A DNA stretch of 64,000 nucleotides. It comes from Calvatia gigantea. Its lineage: Eukaryota > Basidiomycota > Agaricomycetes > Agaricales > Lycoperdaceae. Below, piece after piece: positions 1 to 13,429 of the stretch (within the stretch, counting starts at the first letter, position 1; each line of letters begins with the position of its first letter). The translations under genes and the position numbers were made by a program. The notes under the pieces are model-generated. The model made no database searches and had not been told where the DNA came from. It was given only the letters and a program-made list of their open reading frames with translations. Location: positions 3,162,001 through 3,226,000 of the forward strand of contig JACAAK010000003.1 in assembly GCA_025093985.1 (NCBI GenBank), given 5' to 3'.

Positions 1-13
1 ACAAAACACAATA

Positions 14-1241
14 CTAACCAAAACTACTGCCATCTGCGTGTTCCAGAACGATAAAATCCTTCGTCTCATATAACTCTTTTAGAATGGCCTGAAAACGACG
101 CTGCCTCAAGATACCCCTCCATTCCCCATATAAGATGATTTTACCGAGAGAGGGCAGCTGGTTAAGGAACCTGAAATGGCCTTCAAGCATTGACCAAATT
201 TCTTCAGCAGTCTGGAGGAAGGTGTTGATAGCGGAGTGGAATCGGATTGTCTTAATTCGGGCGTGCCCCTCCCTGATCCCTGGAACCTTGGTAAAGAATA
301 TATGATAACCAATCTCCTGCAGCGTTGGGCAACCTTGAAGGCAAACTGTGATGTGATCATTCATCAAAAAGCGGAGGTGCCTCCCAAACTCGACAACTTC
401 GAGTTGCTCCCCGAATCTATCCCAAATACCCTGCAATCCCTGTTCGACCAGAGGAGAATCGAAAACGACATGGGTCATAGAAGGGAGGTCCCATTTAGTG
501 GAGATTTGGTGAAGAAGTAGACCATTGACGACGTAGAGACGAAGCGTCCGCAACGATGGCAAGCAGACAGAGGCAAATCGAGTATAGCCCACAACACCTC
601 CAATGAAGAGGTACTCGATGTTTGTTGCGTGTTGCAGCACGATACCCAGCGAGTTAATACCGCCGGATCGTTCTGCCTCGGTGTGATGCCACCATTCGAG
701 GCGACGCAAGGATGGAAGTGGAATGCAGTCAACTTCGTAGTCGAACTGTAATGTTTCTGTGACGAAATGGCGGGGTCTGACAAGGACCTCCAGTTGTGTA
801 CAATTACGCAAAATCCTGATGGCAGTGGATGTTGGAGAATTGGCAGGACTCGATATAGTGCTCGGGTACGGAAGAATTACGCGACGGACCTGGATTAAGT
901 ATGTTGAGCGTGAGCAATGCAAATTAGACAAGCACCCGCACCAGTCTCCCATAATCCTCGTGGTTGGACATGGTGGCTTCTAGCGCATGCTGCAATGTGT
1001 GTGCGCCATGACGAATTTTAATCTCCCTGTACAAGGGACCAGCCATCCAGATCCTCCAAAGCCGACAAACCAAAGTCAAAGTTCGTTTGACGTCTAGCGT
1101 GGAGTCTTTGGTATCAGTTGGTGCGGACTGGAAAGGTGCATAGTTTATGGTGTAAGTATCTGGATCCTTTGAGGATGGTTGTATGGCCCATGACAAAATC
1201 TCGAGCCAAAGCTCTGGGGGCAAGAGACGGTAGTCAGGCAT
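14..1241 (-). CDS. F-box-domain protein
   Basis: The predicted 395-aa protein begins MPDYRLLPPELWLEILSWA, a typical Agaricomycete F-box opening (LPPELWLEIL) that in this family binds Skp1 of SCF ubiquitin ligases. The conserved LVCRLWR stretch follows within the first 70 residues. The rest looks like the degenerate leucine-rich C-terminus common in fungal F-box proteins, with recurring LPSLRRLEWW and LPSLRTLRLY units. Two exons, 1241-930 and 889-14, join in phase 0 across a short intron of 40 nt (or 46 nt if an alternative GT six bases upstream is used). The stop codon is TAG at 14-16, so the gene is complete. I chose MPDYRL rather than an upstream Met because the F-box starts directly after it. 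The substrate cannot be inferred. This family is large and variable in mushrooms. Confidence 0.8.
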
Positions 1242-3921
1242 GCAGTAAGCTACCCGTCCCCCGCCGTGGCACCGAACATTCACATCTTATCACTTTCACA
1301 CACGCGTACGCACGCTACTAAAGTTAGGACCATATCATTAGCCTAAGTTTTGCACCAATTATGGTTTCTTTCCCCCCAAACTCATCTCGATAACCTCGCG
1401 TTGTTGGACCCGGCGTGACCTAACGTCATGCCAGTGGGCATCCAACTATTCATTTCGAGTACCCCCCAACAACCGGGTTTCGCCCTTGGTGGGGCACAAC
1501 TTCATTCAATTGAGTGTTAAAATGAGCTCCACATGCACCGTCGTGCTCCTGGATTGATTCTGTTTGAATATGTAAATCGTACTTACAAGAGAGTGCGGGG
1601 TACAACTGGAGCAACACCTGATAATCGTCGCTCGGCATTGGGCGACCTCTAAATGTTTGAGTTATGAGTACCAGATTATACCCTTTCGGTGATGATACAG
1701 TTTGGGCCCGGAGATGAACTCGTTGGAATTGATACGTTTTGAGATGGGGGGAGGAGGGACCGAGCACGCAACATGTCAATCCGAGGGGTGGAAGAGCTTA
1801 AGTTCCGGAATGTGTGAAAACAAGGATATGGAGACCTAACTTACACAGTGCAATCACCATGAAACGACGGGCAATTTAGAGATATAGTGTAGAAAAACCA
1901 TCCGACATTCCCAAAAGGTTTTCAATAAGGATCCTACCATGAGATTGGAAAATCCTTCAAAAATGGATGGGGGCCCAATGATTGATTAACTTCGAACTTG
2001 ACTGAATCTGCAGAAGAACTGGATATTGTATTCAAGTCTCCTCCTTCATTTCAGGGTGCTAGAAATAGCAACGGTTCCACGTAAGTTTTGGGCTGGTGAT
2101 CACCCTCTCCCGTATACACGCAAAACGCCCAAAAGACCTAGCTGACTTGGGCAGGAGGTTTACTAAGACAAGCCATGGGCAAGACGCCCTGAGACTCTAC
2201 GTGACGGGTAGATCAGCCATGTGAGAAGGAAACCTGTGGATTCGTTTCATCCGAATTTACGGGATAGTGAACGGTGAAGAGAAAGAGGCCGTTAATGTGT
2301 TGGGGATTTTCCGAAGTCCATGGATCCTGGATGTTTCGGAATGGGGAAAGCCAATGATCGAAATTCATCGCCCATGCAATAAGTATTCAATATTCAATAG
2401 CAATCCTGGCAAGGCAGTATTTTTTTTGCTCCCGAAATTGCAAAACCGGAGGTCGGAAATTGCTATGAGGCCTTAAAATGCGGCAACCTGACTTCGCATG
2501 ACATCACGGAAATGGGACTGGTTGCAACCAATTTAATTATTACAAGTCAAGGATACAGCCAGTTCACGGTTGGATACCCAAAAGTGTGCACATTCTCCAA
2601 CAAATGACATCGCGCCATCCATCCTGCTACCCGTCAGTAGAGGCGGAGAGGCGGATTTCTAAAGGCGCGTCGTAAATGAGCAATTCGGATAGGTGAACGT
2701 TGCTGTCTGTCAATGCAACTTGAAGGCTCAGGAGGGACCCGAAATCGCGTAGTACTCCTCAATATAATACAATCATCACCTGATAACAATCCTGAAATTG
2801 CGATAGCTGACAGGGGTGGAGACCGGTACCACTTGTTACTGGTTGACTTGTTGAGTTTAATCCAACTGTTCCAACCAAGCGCTGAAGCGCTGAGCGCCGA
2901 AGAGTCAGGCCTCGTCAGGCTCGGGGGCGGAGCCACGTGTCGCGAAGGATCACAACTTTGGTACTTAAGATCATCAGATTGGGAAGACAACGTCATTCAA
3001 ATACAGCATCCACGTCCAGTGACGACTTGACCCCATTAGGAAAGTTGGCTTGGCGCCCCGCTTTTCGCTCATCCGAGCCGGTTTGTTGACTCGGGTGCGT
3101 TGGCTCAGCTTCCGTCGCAGCTCTTCTTCGTATGTGGGTGTGTAGGTGGCCAATTCCCGTATCCTGAGATATGACTCTTGTCGATTTCAAACTAAATAAA
3201 GTAAATTATGGAAAGACAGATCCACTCTAACCCACCAACATTCATGTCTAAATATATACATAGGTATATATATATTTTACGGACATTGTGGTTCTGGTTG
3301 AGAACATGGCCCGGAGGTAATCTGACAAACGGGTAGAGCACATGTTCCGTAAGACGGAGACTCCGGTATTATACACTAGTTCCCATTACTCGTTTCATGT
3401 TGTCGTATCGGCGCGTGGCGAATCATCGCGAGGTGGTCCACATATAGCCTCTTCATCCTATTTTCATACAGATCTCGACTTCTGGTGACTGTCGCGTGAT
3501 AATACACATTGAAGTGCTTGGAGGAGTCCGAGCGGGCATGGTGTATTGATCATGAACTGGAAACGTAAAATCGCAAGAGCGCGAGGAACGATATATTCGA
3601 GGGGGCGCTATTGTCCAGCACAAGGCAATGGCGGTTGGAAATGAGGGCCATAAGGAGTCCAACTGGTGCGTTCATCAAACAGCATGCACATATGCATGTG
3701 AGATCGCGTACAAATTTCCTCGGTTTGAGTGCAACCACTTGCGTCATGGGTATATACGTGTTATCGGGGTGGGAAATGTGGTACAAGTGGTTGGCACATT
3801 GTTGCAAAGCAGCCCAAGGTAAAGTTGGGTGGGGCCACAAGAGGGGACCGCCCAATAAAATACAGGCAGGTAGTCGAACGGCAAGAGGCCAGCCGTGAAA
3901 AGGGCAAAATCAGTCAGTCCA
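1242..3921. other. Gene-poor interval, no supported gene
   Basis: About 2.7 kb follow the F-box gene start. Open frames here (for example minus strand 1450-1779 and 2634-2996) lack recognisable domains, splice structure or a convincing start. AT-rich stretches occur around 3240-3280. It may hold diverged mobile-element debris or a fast-evolving orphan gene, but I cannot support either. Confidence 0.5.
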
Positions 3922-4233
3922 TCATGGTGCTTTGTTTGGGTTTTCTGGAGATGGTATATTCCGAGCTTCCTCGGGAGTTGGTTGTATATTCCCAGAAGAA
4001 GACGTTTGCACAGGTTGTTGCTGTAGTCGGTGCGAGTCCTGGGGAAGATAATATTCGTTGAGCCTAATACCTTCGAGAAGCAAACGCCTTCTTCGTTCTT
4101 CCCTCACTCTCACTGCCTGTAACCATTGTTGGAGAGTGTACTCGTGGACACTACGTGAGTACTCGATGAGGGCCTGGGTATCGATGGGGATCGGATTGTC
4201 GGACTGGGAGGAAGGGGGGGGATTAGACGACAT
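3922..4233 (-). CDS. Possible small hypothetical protein
   Basis: This is an intronless ATG-to-stop frame of 103 aa. It begins MSSNPPPSSQSDNPIPID, has a central charged segment (REERRRRLLLEGIRL) and ends in a Pro/Gln/Ser-rich tail. The composition resembles a disordered coding sequence more than a random frame, and the ATG is followed by a long open stretch. No domain is recognised. It sits between two gaps, and the nearest gene is the CSC1-like channel on the same strand, about 0.8 kb away. It could equally be a chance ORF. Confidence 0.35.
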   Translation of the reverse strand: MSSNPPPSSQSDNPIPIDTQALIEYSRSVHEYTLQQWLQAVRVREERRRRLLLEGIRLNEYYLPQDSHRLQQQPVQTSSSGNIQPTPEEARNIPSPENPNKAP

Positions 4234-5009
4234 TGGACAAGTACACGCTTTGAGGTTGGAAAGTAAGCTAGGTTGGCCAACCTTGGCTAATACGGTGTGC
4301 GGTTTTTGGAAGAAGAGTGGGTGACGAAATCCAGCAGGAGTTTATATAAGAAGTGAGTAAGGGGAGTAATGAACCGGATCACATTGCCGTATAATGGTCT
4401 AATGTGACGCCGAAATTTGCAGACTATCCGCGAAGCCGGACAGTTGAATTATGAAGGGCAAATCAAATGAAGAAAACGAAACTCGTAGAAAGCGGGAAGT
4501 AGAAAGCGGGAAGTAGAAAGCAGAAAGCACCGGGAAGATGTGATGCGTCGGTGTCCCTGTTTTGCCACCCTTCCAAACCTTGGAATATCCACGGATAAAT
4601 GGCATCCTGGTTACATTGTAGGTAGCAGCAATAGGTAGGGGGCATAATCAGGCGTTGTGCAGCATTTCAAGCATTAAGTTAGCCCCAGGGGGAGGGGGGA
4701 AGGTCCAGGTCCGCTTTGAGTTTACTTCAAGGCAGGGCCGGCCTTCCTGACGTCATTTGCTGGATGTAAAATCTCTTGTTTACCGTCCGAGCCTGATTAG
4801 TGCCTGTCTTGCGGGCCCTCACCGCCGAGCGATGACGGCTATCTTCCCCCTGCTAATTAACTGTCTAGGCGCCTGCAATATATTACTACAATATGTCTCC
4901 TTACACCAAGGAAATTAAGCACCCAACCAAATGAACGCGGATCCTGACAAACCAGAAATAATGATCATAACATGAAATGAAAATATCCAACACAGTTTGT
5001 CTCAAACAG
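4234..5009. other. Intergenic gap with short direct repeat
   Basis: No gene is seen. The only structure noted is the 14-bp direct repeat at 4486-4520 and G-rich runs near 4690. The downstream end probably contains the 3' UTR of the CSC1-like gene. Confidence 0.55.
4486..4520. repeat. 14-bp tandem direct repeat, 2.5 copies
   Basis: The unit tagaaagcgggaag is present twice in tandem from 4486 and continues into a partial third copy. It is a short purine-rich minisatellite, too small to be a mobile element. Confidence 0.8.
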
Positions 5010-8000
5010 CTATCGCAGTGCTTGATGTCTACGCGATGAGAATGAGGGTCGTGACACTACATCCTCCTTCGCCCGCACATCGATAGTACATTCTAGACTG
5101 TGATACTTCTTGAGGTCTGCAGCCTCTGATCGAGCTACTTCCGCCGGGTCCCTCGGGAGCCAAATAATAGGACGAGGGGCTATTAGCTCAGGAGCATAAA
5201 GGATCCCGGCCATATCCTCCGCATGGTCCGTGAATGGTAGTGGGGGTAAATGAGGTGGAGCATCGGGGTGAGTCCGAGCTGCTCTCTCCGTAGCTGTCAG
5301 ATCGTCTAGAGTTTCCGTCTCTGTTCGTGTCCGAAAGCACCGTCGATCAGGCAAGGTAATTTGACAGTACGAGAGTGTACGAATCAGGCAATGAAAAGCT
5401 TAAACGAGGAAATAAGACTTACGGAGTGGGACGGGACCGCGGTACGTTGGTGCGGAAGGTTCGACGGCTAAGGTTAAGCTCATCATTTCCAGAACGGACG
5501 CCATCGAGCCCCGAACAAGCGGTCCCCGAGTACTACTATCATTCATCGTCCCTTCCGGGTCGTCAACAAGATAACGGTCAGCAGCGCTGGCGAAGTGGTC
5601 CAAAGAGTCGCGCGTTATGGGACTTAATGAACCTCGGCCCGGAAGCCTTAGCCTCATGGCGGTATAGACTTCGACGAAAAGCATGATTACCACACCGGTT
5701 CCAACAAGTACGCCAGCCTCGATCCAGATCTTGCGGCTTAGGAAAATCAATCCTAGGAGCATGGGTTGGAAGGAGAGCAGAGTCCCGAGACGCTTTAGAA
5801 GCCATATTTGCAGAAGTCCCCCCGTCTGTGAGTGGGTCCGTGCGTACACATAACCGACAAGGAAGCGATGCGCTGCGAAATTACAAGGGCATATGATTAG
5901 CGCTACCTGCACCTGGTGGTAACATTTGGGGTACCTACCGACCATACTCAAGAGTAACAGTAACAAAACCGCGGGGGCGAGGACCGGAAAAATGAGAGAG
6001 AAAGTTGACGCGAACATGATGCCCGAGACGGGAGCACTGATAGCAAATATCGGGTTGTAGGTCCGAGGGTAGACAGCTATGGAAATGGAAATGTTAGAAC
6101 CCCATTCATTTTGGCAGACATGAGGCACCTTACCTCGAAATCTTTGGCGGGGGGTGATGGTCTGCCGCTCAGCTTTGAGGACATTCCATAACCGTAGAGG
6201 TTGCAGCATCAGAATACCAGGGACAATAATCGCTACATTAATCACAATGGTGAGGGCCAAGACCGCCATGTAAACTGCGCCATTTGTGATTGAACGTGTT
6301 TCATCGGATCCAGAATTGAAGGCTTGCAATGCAAACAGAATCCCCCCTACGCCGGTGAGCCAAATTGTCACAAGGGCGGCCAGCATGAAAAACGTAATTC
6401 TAAAAGCGAAAAGCTGATTGCCTGATCTTGAAGTCGATCCGTGAATATTGACGACGACTGAATGTTAATTTCAGATGGCAAATCAGAAGGTGGAGATCGG
6501 ACCGGGCTTACCACTGATGAAGTAGATTGTTAATGCTATGAATATGGTCGCAGCAACAGCAGGCAAAAGCACAGTCGCGATGCCGCTAGCGAGTACGTTT
6601 GTTGCAAGAAGCGGTCTCAAGAACGACAAATAATGGGCTACATCAGGAGCAGGTGAAACCGCAAGACCTGCCACAGCCGTTACTGTCGTAAAAGTTTAGC
6701 ATGTTCTCTTTCATTTAATATTTGATCAGACTTACGACCTGCTGCAAGGAGCACCATAATTATGCAAACAACGGCCCAAAACACCATTCTATCCAACAGG
6801 GTTCGCTCATTCTGTAGAACGTCCCATCGTATGTCTTCCTTGGCCCTCCCTTCAATGATTTGGACGCCCGGAATGTGCCTCAAACCCCGTCCCACGATCA
6901 GCCATCCGCGGATATTTCTGCCCTCGGCGATATCATCATAACTCTGCTTCTGTGCATCCATAATCTGAGCGTTTATTACTTTAAGTTGGGATCGCCAATG
7001 TGTAATATCATCATATACTTGACCGAGGTCGTCGAGATTTAGTCCGTCAAGGGGACGGACGAAAGGTTGAGAGTGCTGGAGCCGCATATGCGGCGGAGGA
7101 ATAGCGGCAGGCTCTTGTTCACGATCTCGAAGAGGAAATGTTTCGCGTCTAGTCGCGGGAACAGCCTCTGCCTCATGGTTGAGAAGTCTTCTCCTGCCAA
7201 AGGTCGAGGAACTAGTAGCATGTGGAGGCAACCCATTGACGGCGCTGTCAAAATCGTTACCCACACCATTCTCTTTCTCCAAGTCGACCCACTCTTCCTC
7301 ATCGCTGGGTCCATTGTGAAGAGTATGGCTCTCTGTTGGGACCGGCTCTTGCCATCGCCATGCACTAGGAGAGGCTACTCCTGTTTCTCCAGAACTCCCC
7401 ATGGCTCTATTGTGCGTCTGCACGGTTCTCCTCCTTACCCCATGCTCGTCGATATACTCAATTTCCTGTTCTTCAGAAATCCCTTCACTGGAAAACAGCT
7501 CAGCGCCCCAATTTGGTCCATGTAGTCGGGGATCGGGAATCCAGCTCGTCCAACTTCGTCGGGAGCCTGCTTCCACACCACCTACAGGTCCTAGCTGCCC
7601 ACTTTTATCCACCGCAACTTGACCACCAAGGGGTAATCGTCCATACGCGACGGAGTTCCTGTTTACTTCCAAGAACCGACTCCCGACAATACGCGACCTG
7701 AAAGATTCGGTAAAACTGGGCGCATTTCCAGACTCAGTAAATCGACCACCGTTGACGCCCTCCAAGCTTCGTAATTTGTAAAATGAAGATGGGGCAACGA
7801 ATGACGTGGGTGCGAGAGATGTCGTGCCATATGCACGGTTGACGGCTCGCTTTCTTCGCGTTCGTCGCGGCACAGCCTGTCCAAGTGGAAGTGGCCGGCT
7901 GATATAGGGCCGCGTTGGATCTGGAGGTGGAGGGGGTTCGTAATCAGCGATGGAAGGATCGGGAGTCGTAATTTGGAATGAGTTTATGTAGCGCGTTTCA

Positions 8001-9696
8001 GCAATTTCAAGGTTTTCTAGAATTTCATCACGTTGATCTATAAGAAGAGCGATATGCTGGGTATTGCTAGAGAGGATTCAATGATAAAGCCACGTGCGAA
8101 TTTTGGAAAAAGGCGTACGAAATTGAGAAAAGACTCTGGATATCGACTTCGACTGTGTCCCCTGGTCCGTTCAATGGTGCCTCCTCATCCGCCCGTCTAG
8201 TTCTCCTTGTGCTACTGTTATGACGCGTATGTCGCTGGTCCCGATCATCGTTATCCATGCCGGAGGTAAGACCTAGTTTCTTGATAAAGCTTTTGAACCG
8301 TTTTTCTCCCCAGTTCTGAAAGCCAGGTGCATCCCTGGCGCTTAGCCACCCCATGTCCTTGCCCTCGCATTTGACTTGCAGCCACCGTTTCCGGTATTCA
8401 ACTAGGGCATTAAATTCGCGCAGAATTCTCCACAACGCAGGCAGTAGGCCAAGGACTAAGGTGATTATAGTGAGAATAATGACACGAAGACGTGCGTTTT
8501 GTGGGTCGTTCGGGTCTCCAACGAGTGCCCGTCGTGATAGACTGTCCAGATTGGTTGTTCGGATTCCCCCCTCGTCGAAGAGGCGTATGAGTCGGAGGAT
8601 ACTAAGGTCTTGAAGAGTTGAGTACCCTCCGATGAATCGCACGTGGGTGGGGAGTTGGGTATTGCATGGTAGGCCCACGAGGTAAATTGGAAGTGCGCCT
8701 CCAAGGGCAAGAATGGACCATCCAGCTGCTACCAGGAAAGCAACCCAAAGAGTGCGTTGACTAAGCTGCTCGTCGGATGGGAATAGTTGCGCGTCTCTGC
8801 TCGCTGATCGGCCAGCATCATGGACGTCGTCAGGTATACTAGGAACGAGAGGGACGGGCGGATTCAAGAACGCAAAGACACCAGTTCCAAGAGTTTTGGG
8901 GCGCACTCTATTTTTGTAAAAACAAAAAGGTTAAATGACACCGGATAGGAGAATAGGTTGGTGAGCTTACTCGGGTGGAACGAACCACTCTCGGAGAGCG
9001 TATATTTGACGGAAGCGCGGGCGGACGATAGCGAAGAAGAGCTAAGCAATTGAAACATTTCCCATCACTTAGAGTCTTTTGTAAAAATAAGGGACCAAAG
9101 TAACTCACCCAGGTTGATAGTCCAATTATGATTGACAAAACTACGGCTGCTAAGACACCCTCGGATGCAGCATCTAGTCCCTTTCCAGCACAAATGTTGC
9201 TACTTGACAATAATTCAATGTTAGTGAGTGATGTTTCATTGCTTGGGAGTGCAGTTCCGCTCTGCGTAACTGGCGAAGAAGTAATACTGCTCGTGGTTTG
9301 TGGAGTTTCTGTCGCAAGCGATGTGATAGCGGAGGAGAGTGGATTGGGAGTTGGGAGAGACGAGATTACAATAGATTCAGTGAGAGTCGTAAAGGTCAAG
9401 GTATTTTGGAAAATCGTAACGGGATAGGTAGTCGTGAATGTAGTGGCGCCGGGGACGACGTTGGGGGTTAGTAGAATTGGAACGGAAGAGGGGGGTATGT
9501 TCGCGGTTTGTGGGGACGTAGGATTTGGGCCCTGTCCTGGTGTTACAACGGGTGGTGCTACTGGCTGAAAGACAGGCGCCGGTGGTGGTGGAGTGGGAGA
9601 GGGAGGAGGGAAGTTGTTTTGTTCGTTGGGTTGTCGAATTCGTAATTGGGACATATACCGACGTAACATCGTTGGGACACTATCTAGAGGAGTCAT
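5010..9696 (-). CDS. CSC1/OSCA-like stress-gated cation channel
   Basis: Nine exons (9696-9109, 9041-8971, 8907-8119, 8066-6736, 6682-6512, 6457-6134, 6076-5939, 5872-5423, 5320-5010) join in phase to give about 1390 aa. The product belongs to the RSN1_7TM/DUF221 family of calcium-permeable osmosensitive channels. An N-terminal Pro/Ser/Thr-rich segment of about 190 residues precedes the first membrane segment. Next come RPRFRQIYALREW and two more membrane segments, then a long cytosolic domain containing the family motif NTQHIALL..RDEILENLE. A cluster of C-terminal membrane helices follows. The tail holds IIWLPRDPAEVARSE, a conserved ending of the family. It likely sits in the plasma membrane or an internal membrane. 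The long Ser/Thr-rich N-terminus and large loop suggest one of several fungal paralogues. Ion selectivity cannot be read from the sequence. Confidence 0.85.
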
Positions 9697-10774
9697 GGAG
9701 CCCTCACAGGGCTTTAGTAAGTGTGGAGGAAACAGAGACTATAGCTGAGAGAACGGGGGGAGCAAGGCCTTCAGGTTCGTGTCCAACTTTCGAACCAATT
9801 GATAATCCAAATATGGTATCTCGGCACTATCACCGAACGTGCGCTTAATTGACGTTGACTTTAAGGATCCCGATCAGGGGAGAGAATGCTCAAGCGAGGC
9901 AAGGTAGCAAAAGCGAAAAAAGCAAAGGAGAAGAAACGCAATGAGGCTACAAAAGCAAAAAAGGTTTGTCGAGCGATTGAATGGTAAGTGTGTCTCCCAG
10001 GAAACCGCCCGGGGGCACGAGCACGACCGAAAACAACCCACTATTTGATCTGCTTTTCAACCACACCAAGCCGGTCTCCCCTTCGCCCGGCCAGTTACCA
10101 ATTTCGTATGGCTCACGTCATCGATGGTATCCCCTATATGCATACGATCGCACGATGGAAGGCTCCCCCGTTGCACATGCGTGAGAGTCCGGGTATATAC
10201 AGGTCCAAGAATAAGCAATACATGAGGCACTGCAGCAAAAGAGGTAGCAGATACGTACAACCTTGGGTTCAGTTCAAATGCTACACGGATGTACGTAAGG
10301 CTGAATGGTCGTCATCATAGCCCTTCCGCGGCTCCAAGCGATCATGACCGTTAACCCACGGAGGAAGGGAAGAAGTGGAGGTGAGGGAGGGAGAGGGGAC
10401 TTCATTACGGCTTGGGTTCTTGTACTTGCTCTTTAGTTTTTTTCGGCTGAGGTTTCTCGGATACTGTCTCATCTACGCGTTGTGTGTGTTTACTGGGAAT
10501 GCACCCCATCGGGGTTGCCAGGACCAGGGAAGGGGGCTAGGACACACCTGATGAATATAAGGAAGGCGTCAAGGAGAAACGCTCAGAGTGTCTGCTGTTT
10601 TATATTGCAAAACAAGATCATTGCCCATTCACTTGATCATCGTTTTGATCATCAAGGGACTAGCTCTTCAGATCACGTGCATTTCATCTGCTTTGGCGTG
10701 TCGTAACTGCACGTTGCACCTGGACAAAGACTTCAGAACATACCGTATCCCTGTCCCCACTGCCTTTGACGCTC
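9697..10774. other. Divergent promoter region of CSC1-like and SLY1
   Basis: About 1.1 kb lie between the two divergent starts. Open frames such as 9988-10320 overlap each other and have no coding-like features. A purine-rich tract lies at about 10360-10400. It presumably carries both promoters, but no element is identifiable. Confidence 0.5.
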
Positions 10775-13314
10775 ATGTTGAGCGCTGTGAAACAGGTGTG
10801 CAGGCTATACCACATTGACGGACACAACTCAAGGAAATCATATAGGCAACAACTTTGCAACAAGCCCAGGCCCAGGCCCTGCTCACACTCCTGAACCTCA
10901 ACCAGCCAGTGGAGTCGCCAGCTTTTCCTCTCGCCTCAAACAAGCCTTCGTCAGGACTTAAAACACCACCGGTAACTGGACCACCTGTATGGAAGATCCT
11001 CGTATTGGATCAACAGACCAAGGATGTTCTAGCAACCGTTCTGCGAGTCCAGGACCTACGAGATGTCGGTGTAACTCTCCATGTGTACGCATCATTTGTT
11101 GGCTTGGCTTCCTAGAAACAACAACATCTCTCATCCTTGATCCTCACAGGCAACTCCACTCCGTGCGACCAGCTCTCCCAGAAGTCCCAGCTGCCTACTT
11201 TGTCTCGCCGACGCTGGCCAATATCCGCCGCATCGCACAGGACTTGCAAAAGGGTCTTTATGAGTCTTTCCACCTCAACTTCGTGGAACCACTTCCCAGA
11301 TCTCTATTGGAGGAACTCGCAGCTTCAGTCGCTCAAGACGGTACCGGCGAGCTTGTGGCACAGGCAGGTACCTCGCCACTATCCACCAATACCAAGCTAA
11401 TTCCTGCGCGTAGATTGTCGACCAATATCTGTCCTTTGTTGCTCCTTTACCCTCACTGTTCTCCCTTCTCCCTCCACCTTTAGTAGCAGTTAGTCCCCCT
11501 CCCGCCGGATCCACAGCGCCTTCCACCCCATCCGAGCCCTCATCTTATACCCTTCTCAATTCCCCATCTTCAACAGAACAACAGATTGAAGAGGAGATTG
11601 AAAGGATAGCAAACGGGCTATTTAGCGCTGTTGCCACTCTTGGTAGGCCGCGCTCATTTGAACCTGTAGTCTGTTCACAAACCTACCCTCGCAGGTCATG
11701 TTCCTTTCATCCGAGCCCCAAGAGGTAACGCAGCAGAAATGGTCGCCAAGAAGCTTGAAACCAAGATTCGCGACGCCATCTTGACCGCTTCACGTTCCTC
11801 AAATCCCTCAAATGCCCTTTTCGCCGCAGACTCAACCGGACTGTCCAGTCTTCAGCGTCCCCGTATGTTTTTGGCATCTCGTTTCGCCTACTCTACATCT
11901 AATACATGACGACTGGTCTAGTTCTCTTGATCCTTGATCGTAACATCGACCTCACCTCTGTCATCTCCCATGGTTGGACATACCAGGCTCTGCTCTCGGA
12001 TTGTTTCTCCATGAAACTAAACCGCGTTATTGTACCTGAAGGACAGAAAAACCAGCGTTACGACCTCGACTCGAAAGACTTCTTCTGGGCGCGAAATTCT
12101 GCCAGCCCATTCCCTCAAGTCGCAGAGGAAATCGACGTGGAGCTTAATAAATATAAGCAAGACGCTGCCGAAATCACAAGGAGCACCGGCGTCAGCGCTG
12201 TGGATGACATCTCCAAGCTGTAAGTAAATATGCGCAGATGTGTGGTTGCCCCGTTTCTAAAACATAGAAATTCAAAGCGATCTGTCTGCCAACGCTGCCC
12301 ACTTGAAAACGGCCATTACACAACTCCCAGAGCTGACAGCGAGAAAGGCGACTCTTGACACCCATGTCCACATCGCTACGGCCCTTCTCGAACAGATCAA
12401 GAAGCGGGGCTTGGACGAGCTCTTCAGTACTGAGGAAGCTATATCCAAGCAGGTATGCGTTTCCCCACTCGCCACCCTTTACGAATCAGCAACTTAAGTC
12501 ATAGCCAATAGACTACAGCATCCATCCTTGAGTTACTCCGCACCGATCGTGCAGACGGAAACTTTACCCCTCAGGACAAACTTCGCCTCGTCATTGTATT
12601 CTATCTCTCTGTACCTGATAGTGTAATCACCAAGGACGATCTTTCCGAACTCGAAAAGGAACTCAAATCTGCTGACGCGGACGTTGCCGCATTCGATTAC
12701 ATCCGTCGTACGAGAGAGATTTCTCGGATGATGTCAGGAAGTCTTGGCGCCAGTACGGGAACTTCAACACCTAACATTGGTGGTGTGGCGGGGCAGGGTG
12801 GAGAGCTACTAAAGGGATTCAGCGCTTTTGTTGGGAACAAGGTGAGTTCGGGTTTATGCCCATCACCCCATGGTGGTACTGAGTGCTCTCGTAGCTTACA
12901 GATCGCCTAAAAGACGGAGCTTTTGAAGGCTTGATTTCCGGCGTCAAGAATCTTTTACCTACCAACAAACTCCTTCCTGTCACTCGCCTCACAGAAGCAC
13001 TCATGGATTCGTCAGCCGCTTCTAATCAATCCTTGCAAGAGACCGATGACTATATCTTCCTTGATCCCCGTGCCCCGCGCAACGTGAACGCAGGACCAGC
13101 CGGAGGTGCTGGAACCAGCGGGACAAGACCCAAGCGTATGGCTTTCGCTGAGGGTATGGTATTTATCGTTGGGGGCGGAGGCTACGTCGAATTTGGCAAC
13201 CTTGAGGAATGGGCTAAGAGAAGTAATCGAAGGATCATATACGGTAGTACAGAAATTATAGATCCTAAAGGTTTTATTCAGATCTTTGGGGGCCTAGGAA
13301 AATCGGGATCGTAG
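10775..13314 (+). CDS. SLY1: SLY1, Sec1/Munc18 protein of ER-Golgi traffic
   Basis: Nine exons (10775-10795, 10846-11084, 11150-11363, 11414-11642, 11695-11862, 11922-12219, 12278-12452, 12512-12841, 12895-13314) give 697 aa with all phases consistent. Family hallmarks are VWKILVLD near residue 50, [14 protein letters not shown], the [16 protein letters not shown] segment, [14 protein letters not shown] (central Sec1 region), KDFFWA and a Gly-rich C-terminal [19 protein letters not shown]1 clasps the syntaxin Sed5 and promotes SNARE assembly in ER-Golgi and retrograde transport. The start lies in a 21-nt first exon (MLSAVKQ) that splices to the Gln/Ala-rich N-terminus. The third intron (11364-11413) must use a GC donor to keep frame. 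The gene ends 115 bp from the convergent GHITM-type gene. Confidence 0.95.
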
Positions 13315-13429
13315 GATTGAGCGGTGAGATAAATTAGGGTGTCTCGTACAAAAATACATGGCATGGACTAGTAGATACATATCTATCTGAAAATTTGCAT
13401 CTGAATGTGGCAAACCGTTTTGAGAATGT

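Noticed and set aside
1450..1779. 109-aa minus frame in the left gap
   Set aside because: No domain, start context or partner exon. Could be debris.
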